This document shows, in pieces, positions 40,565-48,343 of a DNA stretch of 64,000 nucleotides. Where the stretch lies: positions 62,001 to 126,000 of the forward strand of contig WYBE01000046.1 of NCBI GenBank assembly GCA_011526045.1, given 5' to 3'. Numbering within the stretch: position 1 is the first letter of the stretch; every line of letters begins with the position of its first letter. Source of the DNA: Nevskiales bacterium. Lineage in GTDB: Bacteria > Pseudomonadota > Gammaproteobacteria > Steroidobacterales > GCA-2729495. Under the pieces are notes generated by a model. The model was not told the origin of the DNA and ran no database searches. It saw nothing but the letters and a program-made list of their open reading frames with translations. The translations under genes were made by a program, and so were the position numbers.

Positions 40565-41607
40565 CCCTCGGTCCGCTGATGATCGATGTGCAGGGAGTGC
40601 GGCTCACGCCACAGGAGGCCGGCTGTCTGCGCAGCCCGCAGGTCGGCGGGGTGATCCTGTTCTCGCGTAATTTTGCCGACCGCGAGCAGCTGCGGATGCT
40701 GACCGCGGAGATCCGTGCGGTACGCCAGCCGGGGCTGCTGATCGCGGTGGACCAGGAGGGCGGACGGGTGCAGCGTTTCCGCGAGGGGTTCACCGCGCTT
40801 CCCGCGCTGCGCTGGCTTGGACACGAATATGACCTCGATCCGGATCGGGCGCGGCACCTGGCGTTCACCTGTGGCTGGATCATGGCGAGCGAGCTGCTCG
40901 ATGTCGGGGTCGATTTCAGCTTCGCCCCGTGCGTGGATCTCGACTGGGGAATGAGCGAGGTCATCGGCGACCGTGCCCTGCACGGCGAGCCGGATGTAGT
41001 GGCGTCGCTGGCGCTGTCCTACATCCAGGGCATGCGCGCCGCCGGTATGCCCGCCGTCGCAAAGCACTTCCCTGGACATGGTGCGGTGCGGGCAGATTCG
41101 CACCTGGAGTTGCCGGAAGACCGCCGCAGCTACTTCGAGATGCAGGACGACCTGGCGCCGTATCGCCGGCTGATCGATTACGGCTTGCCGGGCATCATGG
41201 TCGCGCATGTGCGCTATCCGCAGATCGACACCCGTATCGCGAGCCTCTCCCCGGTCTGGATCGGGCGCGAACTGCGCGGCACGCTCGGCTTCGCGGGGGC
41301 GGTGTTCTCCGATGACCTGAACATGGCGGGTGCCGCCGTCGCCGGCGACGTGCCGGAGCGGGTTCGAGCCGCACTCGGCGCAGGTGCCGACATGGCACTG
41401 GTCTGCAACAACCCGGACGCCGCGAGCCAGTCGATCGAGGCGCTGGCTGGTTTTGCGAACCCTGCGGCCCACGGGCGGTTGGTCGCCATGCGGGGCCATC
41501 CGGTGCGTGACCCGGCCCCGGCGCTGCACGCGCTGCCACAGTGGCAACAGGCCATCGCGGAGCTTGCCGCTGCCCGGCAACGGCCGCCACTGGAGTTGCA
41601 TGGCTGA
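40561..41607 (+). CDS. nagZ: Beta-N-acetylhexosaminidase NagZ
   Basis: NagZ is a cytoplasmic GH3 enzyme that removes GlcNAc from anhydro-muropeptides in cell-wall recycling; its products can induce AmpC. The 348-residue protein (E. coli 341) shows LLIAVDQEGGRVQRF, the family loop KHFPGHGAVRADSHLELP with the catalytic His, and the nucleophile Asp in FSDDLNM. ATG 40561 overlaps the L,D-transpeptidase stop; the open frame upstream of it is not coding. The stop overlaps hpt by 8 bp. Confidence 0.96.
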   Translation: MTLGPLMIDVQGVRLTPQEAGCLRSPQVGGVILFSRNFADREQLRMLTAEIRAVRQPGLLIAVDQEGGRVQRFREGFTALPALRWLGHEYDLDPDRARHLAFTCGWIMASELLDVGVDFSFAPCVDLDWGMSEVIGDRALHGEPDVVASLALSYIQGMRAAGMPAVAKHFPGHGAVRADSHLELPEDRRSYFEMQDDLAPYRRLIDYGLPGIMVAHVRYPQIDTRIASLSPVWIGRELRGTLGFAGAVFSDDLNMAGAAVAGDVPERVRAALGAGADMALVCNNPDAASQSIEALAGFANPAAHGRLVAMRGHPVRDPAPALHALPQWQQAIAELAAARQRPPLELHG

Positions 41608-42151
41608 CGAGCCGGTTCCCGGCGCCCGGCTGGTGGTTCCGTCCGCGGCCGTGCACGAGGCCTGGGCGCGGCTGGCTGCCGGCGTGCAAGGCTACGTGGA
41701 CCGGGGTCCCTGCGTGCTGATCGGGGTATTGCTCGGGGGAGTGGTGCCGCTGGTCAACATTGCCGTGCGCCTGCGCGGCGATTTCCTGCTCGATTACTGC
41801 CACCTGACGCGCTACCGCGGTGGCCTGCGCGGCGGCACGATCGAGTGGGTGCAACGGCCGCAGCAGTCATTGCACGGCAAGACCGTCGTGCTGGTCGATG
41901 ACGTCTTCGACGAGGGGCACACGCTGGCTGAGTTGCGACGTTACTGCACCGGAGCCGGAGCGGCGCAGGTCGTGGTCGCGGTGCTGGTGCGCAAACGTCA
42001 TCCGCGCGCTGTTGCGGATCTCGAACCCGACCTCGTTGGCGTGGAAGCGGGCGACGAGTACCTGTTCGGCTGCGGCATGGATTACCGCGGGCGTTGGCGT
42101 CATCTCGACGCGATCTATGCGCTGCCGAATGCGCCGGCGCAGCCCCGGTGA
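41600..42151 (+). CDS. hpt: Hypoxanthine-guanine phosphoribosyltransferase
   Basis: Hpt converts hypoxanthine or guanine plus PRPP to IMP or GMP. The 183-residue protein has the PRTase fold with the PRPP-binding motif VVLVDDVFDEGHTLAEL (about 97-113), the early loop LIGVLLGGVVPLVNIA and a hood region ending YLFGCGMDYRGRWRHL. It starts 8 bp inside nagZ and overlaps mtnP by 4 bp (GTGA). The neighbouring methylthioinosine phosphorylase would produce its substrate hypoxanthine, so the pair forms a short salvage route. Confidence 0.92.
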   Translation: MADEPVPGARLVVPSAAVHEAWARLAAGVQGYVDRGPCVLIGVLLGGVVPLVNIAVRLRGDFLLDYCHLTRYRGGLRGGTIEWVQRPQQSLHGKTVVLVDDVFDEGHTLAELRRYCTGAGAAQVVVAVLVRKRHPRAVADLEPDLVGVEAGDEYLFGCGMDYRGRWRHLDAIYALPNAPAQPR

Positions 42152-42891
42152 AGCGGGTAGCACTGATTGGCGGAACGGGCGCCGGACGCATCGTCCCGGA
42201 AACGGCCCACAGCCGTGCGGTGACGCAGACCCGCTGGGGCAGGGCGTCCGCCGCTACGCGCGTCTGGGAGCACGGAGATCTCGAGGTGGTCTTCCTGCCC
42301 CGACACGGCGAGGCGGGCGCCATACCGCCGCACAAGGTCAACTACCGTGCCAACATCGAATGCCTGCGTGCGCTCGCGCCCGCTGCCGTGATCGGCATCA
42401 ATGCCGTTGGCGGCATCACGCCGCCGGCCTGGCCCGGGCGGCTGGTGCTGCCCGATCAGCTGATCGACTACACCTGGGGACGTGAGCACACGTTCAGCGA
42501 CGGCGCCAACGCGGGTCTGCAACACGTCGAGTTCGATCCGCCCTTCGACGAAGCGCTGCGAAGTGCGCTGGCGCAAGCGGCCCTTGCGGCCGGAGTGGAC
42601 GTTCTGGCGACCGCTACCTACGGCGTGACGCAGGGTCCGCGGCTGGAGACGGCGGCGGAAATCGACCGGCTTGCCGCTGACGGCTGCGACATCGTCGGCA
42701 TGACGGCCATGCCGGAGGCGGCGCTTGCCCGTGAAGCAGGCCTGCGCTACGCCGTCTGCGCAGTCGTCGTCAACCGCGCCGCCGGGCGCCTGGCACCCGG
42801 CGCGACCATCCACGGCGACATGGGGCAGTTTCTCGACGTGGCGCTCGGCCACGCCGGGCGTGCCCTGCGGGCATGGTTCGAAATGTGGTGA
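42148..42891 (+). CDS. mtnP: S-methyl-5'-thioinosine phosphorylase
   Basis: The 247-residue protein belongs to the PNP/MTAP family: LIGGTGAGRI phosphate loop, FLPRHGEAGAIPPHKVNYRA, GINAVGGI, QGPRLETAAEI, and the purine-site segment VGMTAMPEAALAREAGL. In Pseudomonas the enzyme at the same locus (nagZ-hpt-mtnP) prefers methylthioinosine over methylthioadenosine. The adjacent hypoxanthine phosphoribosyltransferase supports that specificity here. An adenosine-specific activity remains possible. The GTG at 42148 overlaps the hpt stop. Confidence 0.9.
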   Translation: MKRVALIGGTGAGRIVPETAHSRAVTQTRWGRASAATRVWEHGDLEVVFLPRHGEAGAIPPHKVNYRANIECLRALAPAAVIGINAVGGITPPAWPGRLVLPDQLIDYTWGREHTFSDGANAGLQHVEFDPPFDEALRSALAQAALAAGVDVLATATYGVTQGPRLETAAEIDRLAADGCDIVGMTAMPEAALAREAGLRYAVCAVVVNRAAGRLAPGATIHGDMGQFLDVALGHAGRALRAWFEMW

Positions 42892-43047
42892 ACCGCCGGC
42901 GCGGCGCTGCCGTTGCGGTGACACGTTTCACAGACCTCCACGACGCCCTCACCTAAGATGCCGGGTGCTCGCTTATGTCGTGCCCGGCCGGATCAGGCAC
43001 TGCCCGACGAGGCGGTAGAAATCGGCTTGATTAAGGCCTTTAACTTA

Positions 43048-43983
43048 ATGAAGGATTTAGATAAAACAATCCTCATCCAGGCGCTGGACCAGCTACCGAT
43101 CGGCACCATGATCGTCGATGCGCGCCAGGACCACTGGCCCGTCGTGTACATGAACGCAATCGTCGGGCAATTGACTGGCCTCGATTTCAACACCCTCATC
43201 GGTTGTCCCTGGCGCGGGCTGCTGGTGGACCCGGAGGAACTCACGCCCCAACGGGAGCGATTGCTCGGCGCGCCGGCCCTGGTGGTACGGCAACTGCGGC
43301 AACGCTGGCAGTCGCGCTCCGGCGAACCGGTGGACATGGCGCTGCAGGTGTCGCCCTTGTTTCTGCGTCCGGGGCAGCCGGCGTACTGGCTGATCACTCT
43401 GGAGACGGAAACCGCCGACACCGAAGGGGACCAGACCCTGCGCACGGCGCTGCGCGACGCCCAGCTGCGGCTGCGGCAGATCGACCGCAGCGATGCGGTG
43501 ACCGGACTTGCCAATCGACAGGCGTTCATCGAGGTGCTGCAGCGGGACTGGGCGGTCGCCAGCCGCGAGAAGCGGCGCGTGAGCCTGATCGTATTCCAGG
43601 TCGATGCGCTCGACCGCTATCGCGATCTCTATGGCAAGCATGCGGCCGACTCCTGTGTGCGCAAGGTGGCGCATGCCATCAGCGGCTCACTGCGGCGCAC
43701 CGGCGATGTCGCCGCCCGGATCGCGGACAATCGCTTCGCGGCCCTGGTCGGCAGCGGCGAACTGGAGCAGGTGCGGGAGTTCGCCACGCAGATCGTGCGC
43801 AAGGTGCGCGATCTTGCGATACACCACCCCCGGTCGAGTTCGGGCCGCTATGTCAGCGTCTCGATCAGTGTCGCCAGCGAAGTGCCCGAATGGGGCGCCA
43901 AGGATCACGACCTGCTGCAGAAGGCCGAAGCGGACATCTCCGCTCCGCCATGCGATGTCGCCGATCACCTGGAGGTGGGCTGA
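43048..43983 (+). CDS. PAS domain protein with degenerate GGDEF domain
   Basis: The protein (311 residues from ATG 43048) has an N-terminal PAS domain (about 8-120; LDQLPIGTMIVDA, VVYMNAIVGQLTG) and a C-terminal GGDEF-like domain (about 150-300; DAVTGLANRQAF). The signature is ADNRF at 226-230 instead of GGDEF, and the upstream IDxDxFKxxND block reads VDALDRYRDLYG. Diguanylate cyclase activity is therefore unlikely; it may bind a nucleotide or signal through protein contact. No membrane segment or EAL domain is seen. An upstream in-frame ATG at 42958 is possible, but PAS homology begins after 43048. The start region is notably AT-rich. Confidence 0.85.
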   Translation: MKDLDKTILIQALDQLPIGTMIVDARQDHWPVVYMNAIVGQLTGLDFNTLIGCPWRGLLVDPEELTPQRERLLGAPALVVRQLRQRWQSRSGEPVDMALQVSPLFLRPGQPAYWLITLETETADTEGDQTLRTALRDAQLRLRQIDRSDAVTGLANRQAFIEVLQRDWAVASREKRRVSLIVFQVDALDRYRDLYGKHAADSCVRKVAHAISGSLRRTGDVAARIADNRFAALVGSGELEQVREFATQIVRKVRDLAIHHPRSSSGRYVSVSISVASEVPEWGAKDHDLLQKAEADISAPPCDVADHLEVG

Positions 43984-44024
43984 ATCGCAGCCCCGGGCGG
44001 CGCGGCACGCTCCGCCCCGTGGGT

Positions 44025-44756
44025 TCAGCGTTCGCCCGCTGACTCTTCGTCGGCTGCGCCGCCAGGCGCCGGTGCCGTGACCGCAGCGGACGGGCGCACG
44101 GACAGAATCACGCCAAACACCGGGTGATCGAAGTACTGCGGCGTCGCATCGCGCAGGCGCCGGCTCTGCTGCAGCCGTGCCTGGGTGGTGCCCGTCCCGA
44201 GCGTCACGTCGAGCAGTGCGTGCAGGAAACGTTCGCGGTAGACGGTAATCGATCCCCCCAGGCCCGGGGCAGCCGCTTGCGCTGCGAGCAGGATTGCGGT
44301 TGCGCGTTGCCTGGGCTGCACCGGCTGCAGCCAGCCGCCGTGGTACACCAGTTGATAATCCGGCGACTGGCGCAGGCGCGCGGCGATGCCGGCCAGGCGC
44401 AGATCCGCCGTCGCCAGGGCGGGGGCGGCCGGGACGCTCGGTGGCCCGGCCAGCGGTTCACCGACGGTCGCGTCGGCGTCGGTACCCATTGCCGGAGCGG
44501 GCAGGTCGGCCGGGGGCAGGGTCTCACGGGTCGCGGCACGCGGGCCGATCGCACGAAAGACCACAAGCTCGACCTGGTAGAGCGGCGCGCCGTCGATTGC
44601 CGCCGGCGGTTCCTGCGCCAGGGCCGTTGCGCCCGTCAGCAACCCTGCCGCCAGGAACACAAGGGCCAAGGCGGTTACCGCGGCACCACGATGACCGCGG
44701 TGGCGCCAGCGTACGGCGCAGGATCTCGCTGCATTGACTACCGTCATGAGCGTCAT
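44025..44756 (-). CDS. csiV: CsiV-family periplasmic protein
   Basis: The 243-residue protein has a signal peptide (basic residues 12-23, hydrophobic 26-46, cleavage near ALA-QE), then the CsiV-type start YQVELVVFRA, a Pro/Ala-rich linker and QSPDYQLVYHGGWLQPV, and a C-terminal YFDHPVFGVILSVRP. CsiV was described in Vibrio cholerae as a periplasmic peptidoglycan-binding protein needed for D-amino-acid sensitivity. Function here is by family and by the conserved mfd-csiV pairing. It overlaps mfd by 4 bp. Confidence 0.85.
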   Translation of the reverse strand: MTLMTVVNAARSCAVRWRHRGHRGAAVTALALVFLAAGLLTGATALAQEPPAAIDGAPLYQVELVVFRAIGPRAATRETLPPADLPAPAMGTDADATVGEPLAGPPSVPAAPALATADLRLAGIAARLRQSPDYQLVYHGGWLQPVQPRQRATAILLAAQAAAPGLGGSITVYRERFLHALLDVTLGTGTTQARLQQSRRLRDATPQYFDHPVFGVILSVRPSAAVTAPAPGGAADEESAGER

Positions 44757-47700
44757 GATGCCAGTTCCTTCGGGGCTGCGCCGGTGGGAGCGTCCACACG
44801 ACGCATGCTGATCAGCCGTTCGAGCAGCCGCTCCACGTAGTCGAGGCGGGCGGCCGGATCCGACAAGTCGAGGCGAAACATCAATCGCTGGCGCGGATCG
44901 AGCCGGAACTGGCGCGGGTCGCTCTCGATGAGCTTGACCAGCCGCAAGGGATCGATCCGCGTGTCGGCGCTGAATTCGACGCTGCCACCGCCGGCGCCGG
45001 CCTGCAATCGCGCGATGCCCGCCTCGCGTGCCCTCAGGCGGAAGGCCGTAATGCGCAGCAGGTTGCGGGTCGGGGGCGGCAATCCGCCGAAGCGGTCGGC
45101 GAGTTCACCGGCCAGCCGCTCGAGATCGGCAGCGGAACTCGCTCCCGCAATGCGCTTGTACAGCACGAGGCGCAGGTGAATGTCGGGCAGATAGGGCTCG
45201 GGCAACAGGGCCGGCACGTGCAGCTCGACATCCGGCGCCCGTTCCGGGCCGCTGTCGGAGGCGGGATCCCGCCCGTCCTGCAACAGGCGGATGGTGCGTG
45301 AAAGCATTTCGTTGTAGAGCGTGAATCCGATCTCCTGGATCTGGCCGCTCTGGTCTTCGCCCAGCAACTCGCCGGCCCCGCGGATCTCCAGGTCATGCGT
45401 CGCCAGGACGAATCCGGCGCCGAGATCCTCGAGCGCTTCGAGGGCTTCCAGGCGCTTGCGTGCGTCGCCCTGGATCGCATCGCGCGGCGGGGCGATCAGG
45501 TAGGCGAACGCCTGGTGATGGGAGCGCCCGACCCGGCCGCGCAACTGGTGCAGCTGCGCCAGCCCGAAGTGATCGGCGTGATCGATGATGATCGTGTTGG
45601 CGGTGGGCACGTCGAGACCGCTCTCGATGATGGCCGTGCACACCAGCATCTCGAAACGACGATGATAGAAATCGAGCATCACCCGTTCCAGGTCGCGCTC
45701 GTTCATCTGGCCATGCGCAACCTGTATCCGCGCTTCGGGAACGATGCCGGCGAGCTGCGTGGCGATCGATTCGATGTCCTGGATGCGGTTGTGCACGAAA
45801 TAAATCTGGCCGCCGCGTTTCAGTTCACGCAGGCAGGCCTCACGGATCAGCTGGACGCTCCAGGTGCCGATGAAGGTCTTGATCGCGAGGCGCGACTCCG
45901 GCGGTGTCGTGATCAGCGACAGCTCGCGCAGGCCGCCGAGCGCCATGTTGAGCGTGCGCGGAATGGGGGTCGCGGTCAGCGTCAGGATGTCCACCTCCGT
46001 GCGCAGGCTCTTCAGGCGCTCCTTGTGCCGGACCCCGAAGCGGTGCTCTTCATCGACGATGACCAGGCCGAGGTCGCGAAACCGCACGTCCTTCTGCAGC
46101 AGCCGGTGCGTGCCGATGACGATGTCCACCCGCCCGGAGGCGAGCCGCTGCAGGATCTGCTGGTGTTCCTGCGCGCTGCGGAAACGGGACAGTACCTCGA
46201 CTGCGACCGGCCAGTCGGCGAACCGGTCGGCGAAGGTTTCGAAGTGCTGCTGCGCGAGGAGCGTGGTCGGCACGAGGACGGCGACCTGCCGGCCGCTGGT
46301 GACGGCGGCGAAAGCCGCGCGCAGTGCGACCTCGGTCTTGCCGAAGCCGACGTCGCCGCAGACCAGCCGGTCCATCGGGGTCGGGCTGGCGAGATCGGCC
46401 AGCACGGCGTCGATCGCGCTCGCCTGGTCCTCGGTCAGCGTAAACTGGAATCCCGCCGCGAAGGACTCGTAGCCCTGCGGGTCGGCGGTCGCGCTGCGGC
46501 CGGGGCGGGCGGCGCGGCGCGAATACAGTTCGAGCAACTCCGCGGCGACATCGCGAATGCGTTCGGCGGCGCGCCGGCGTGCCTTCTGCCATTGGTCGGT
46601 TCCCAGCCGGTGCAGTGGGGCCTGGTCCGCGGCCGCACCGGTGTAGCGGGAAATGAGGTGCAGCGAACCGACCGGCACGTGCAGGCGGTCGCCGCCGGCG
46701 TACTCCAGCGTGACGAACTCGGCACTGATGCCGTCGATCTCCATCCGCGTCAGGCCGACGTAACGACCGACGCCATGGTCGATATGTACCACCGGCGCGC
46801 CGGGCGTCAGGTCGGTCAGGTCACCGATGATGGCGTCCGGATCGCGCCCACGTCGCCGGCGCGGACGCCGGCGCGGCGACAGCCCGAAGAGTTCCTGCTC
46901 GGACAACAGCGTGATGCCGGCCCCCGGCAGGACGAGACCCTGCTCGATCGGGGTCACCGTCACGGCACAACGCTGCTCACCCGCGAGGAATTCCGCCCAG
47001 CTGCCGATGGTGGTGACCGTTTGACCGAAGCGTCCGAGCGCTTCGATGAGCCATTCGCGCCGGCCCGGGGATTCAAGGGCGAACAGCACGCGCCCGGGCC
47101 GGTTGGTCAGGAAGTCGGCCAGGCGCCGCCCGGGTTCGTCCTCGCGCGGGCTGATGGCGAGGAGCGGCGCTGCTGCGGCTTCGAGGTTGAGCGCGTCGCC
47201 CACCTCATCGACAACGGGTGCCGTGCCCAATTCCAGACGCAGCAGCGCGTTGGCCGCGAGCCGACGCTGCTGTTCGTCGGGGCGGCAATAGAGTTCCTCG
47301 GGACGCAGCAGCGGTCGCGTGACATCGGAGCCGAGTTGCTCGAACCGCTCCCCGGCCTGGCGCCAGGCCTGCTCGAATGCGGCATCGACCGCGCCGAGCG
47401 TGACCACGAGACCGGCGCGCGGCAGGTAGTCCCAGAGGGTGGATGTGGTCTCGAAGAACAGGGGCAGATAATTCTCTACGCCGCCAGGGAGGCGACGCTC
47501 CGATACGTCGCGGTACACCGTCGACAGGGCGGGGTTGCCTTCGAAGCGGCGTCGGTATCGCTGCCGGAACTGCGTTACGGCCTCCGGGTCCGTGGGCGTT
47601 TCACGCGCCGGCATCGTGTCGACCTGGGACAAGGGGCCGATCGAGATCTGCGTGTCGGGGTCAAAACTGCGGATCGACTCGACACGGTCATCGAGGAAAT

Positions 47701-48274
47701 CCACCCGCGCAGGCAGTTCGTAGCCTATCGGGAAGAAATCGATGAGCGAGCCGCGCACGGCGTAGTCCCCGTGTACCACCACCTGCGTGCAGCGCCGGTA
47801 CGTCGCGCGATCCAGCGTGGCCTGGAACGCCTCCAGTGCGAGCGTTTCGCCGGCCCGCACCCGCAGGGCACTGCGTTGCAGGTACTCGACCGGAGCCAGG
47901 CGTGGCAGCAGCGTGGGCGCCGCGGTGATCAGCAACCGCACCTCGCCGAGATGCAGGTCCCGCAGGGTGCGCAGACGGGCAGACACCAGGTCCTGGTGTG
48001 GGCTGAAGCTGTCGTAGGGCAGCACCTCGAGGTCGGGAAACAACGCCATGGACGCCGCCGGGCCGAGAAAGAAACGCAGCTGCGCATCCAGCGCCTCCGC
48101 CTGCGCGACGGTGGCGGCGATGACCACCAGCGGTGCAGTCGACGCGGCGGCCAGCTCGGCAATGGCCAGCGCCGGGGCACAGCCGTGCAGGCCCGTCCAG
48201 CAGCGGGCCTCGCCCGGAGCGGGAAGCTCATCGAGGCGCGCGAGCAGGTTGCGGTGAGTAGAGCTGGAAGCCAT
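44753..48274 (-). CDS. mfd: Transcription-repair coupling factor Mfd
   Basis: Mfd removes RNA polymerase stalled at DNA lesions and recruits UvrA. The 1173-residue protein (E. coli 1148) has a UvrB-like N-terminal module (about 1-350; PYDSFSPHQDLVSARL), a CarD-like RNAP-interaction domain (about 485-560; VHIDHGVGRYVGL), a RecG-type translocase with Walker A CGDVGFGKTEVALRAAF (about 640) and DEEH box VDEEHRFGV (about 740), helicase motif VI near GRVGRSHHQAFAYL, and the C-terminal TRCF D7 domain. A very long antisense open frame lies opposite it and is a composition artefact. Confidence 0.98.
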   Translation of the reverse strand: MASSSTHRNLLARLDELPAPGEARCWTGLHGCAPALAIAELAAASTAPLVVIAATVAQAEALDAQLRFFLGPAASMALFPDLEVLPYDSFSPHQDLVSARLRTLRDLHLGEVRLLITAAPTLLPRLAPVEYLQRSALRVRAGETLALEAFQATLDRATYRRCTQVVVHGDYAVRGSLIDFFPIGYELPARVDFLDDRVESIRSFDPDTQISIGPLSQVDTMPARETPTDPEAVTQFRQRYRRRFEGNPALSTVYRDVSERRLPGGVENYLPLFFETTSTLWDYLPRAGLVVTLGAVDAAFEQAWRQAGERFEQLGSDVTRPLLRPEELYCRPDEQQRRLAANALLRLELGTAPVVDEVGDALNLEAAAAPLLAISPREDEPGRRLADFLTNRPGRVLFALESPGRREWLIEALGRFGQTVTTIGSWAEFLAGEQRCAVTVTPIEQGLVLPGAGITLLSEQELFGLSPRRRPRRRRGRDPDAIIGDLTDLTPGAPVVHIDHGVGRYVGLTRMEIDGISAEFVTLEYAGGDRLHVPVGSLHLISRYTGAAADQAPLHRLGTDQWQKARRRAAERIRDVAAELLELYSRRAARPGRSATADPQGYESFAAGFQFTLTEDQASAIDAVLADLASPTPMDRLVCGDVGFGKTEVALRAAFAAVTSGRQVAVLVPTTLLAQQHFETFADRFADWPVAVEVLSRFRSAQEHQQILQRLASGRVDIVIGTHRLLQKDVRFRDLGLVIVDEEHRFGVRHKERLKSLRTEVDILTLTATPIPRTLNMALGGLRELSLITTPPESRLAIKTFIGTWSVQLIREACLRELKRGGQIYFVHNRIQDIESIATQLAGIVPEARIQVAHGQMNERDLERVMLDFYHRRFEMLVCTAIIESGLDVPTANTIIIDHADHFGLAQLHQLRGRVGRSHHQAFAYLIAPPRDAIQGDARKRLEALEALEDLGAGFVLATHDLEIRGAGELLGEDQSGQIQEIGFTLYNEMLSRTIRLLQDGRDPASDSGPERAPDVELHVPALLPEPYLPDIHLRLVLYKRIAGASSAADLERLAGELADRFGGLPPPTRNLLRITAFRLRAREAGIARLQAGAGGGSVEFSADTRIDPLRLVKLIESDPRQFRLDPRQRLMFRLDLSDPAARLDYVERLLERLISMRRVDAPTGAAPKELAS

Positions 48275-48343
48275 CGCGAGGCGCGGAATTATCCCACGGT
48301 GCCGGCGCTTTTGGCTCGTGCCGACTCGTGCCGCGGCTGCCGG

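Noticed and set aside
43995-44017. GC hairpin GGGCGG/CCGCCC between the convergent PAS-GGDEF gene and csiV
   Set aside because: It could form but has no T-run on either strand and the stem is only 6 bp; not enough to call a terminator.
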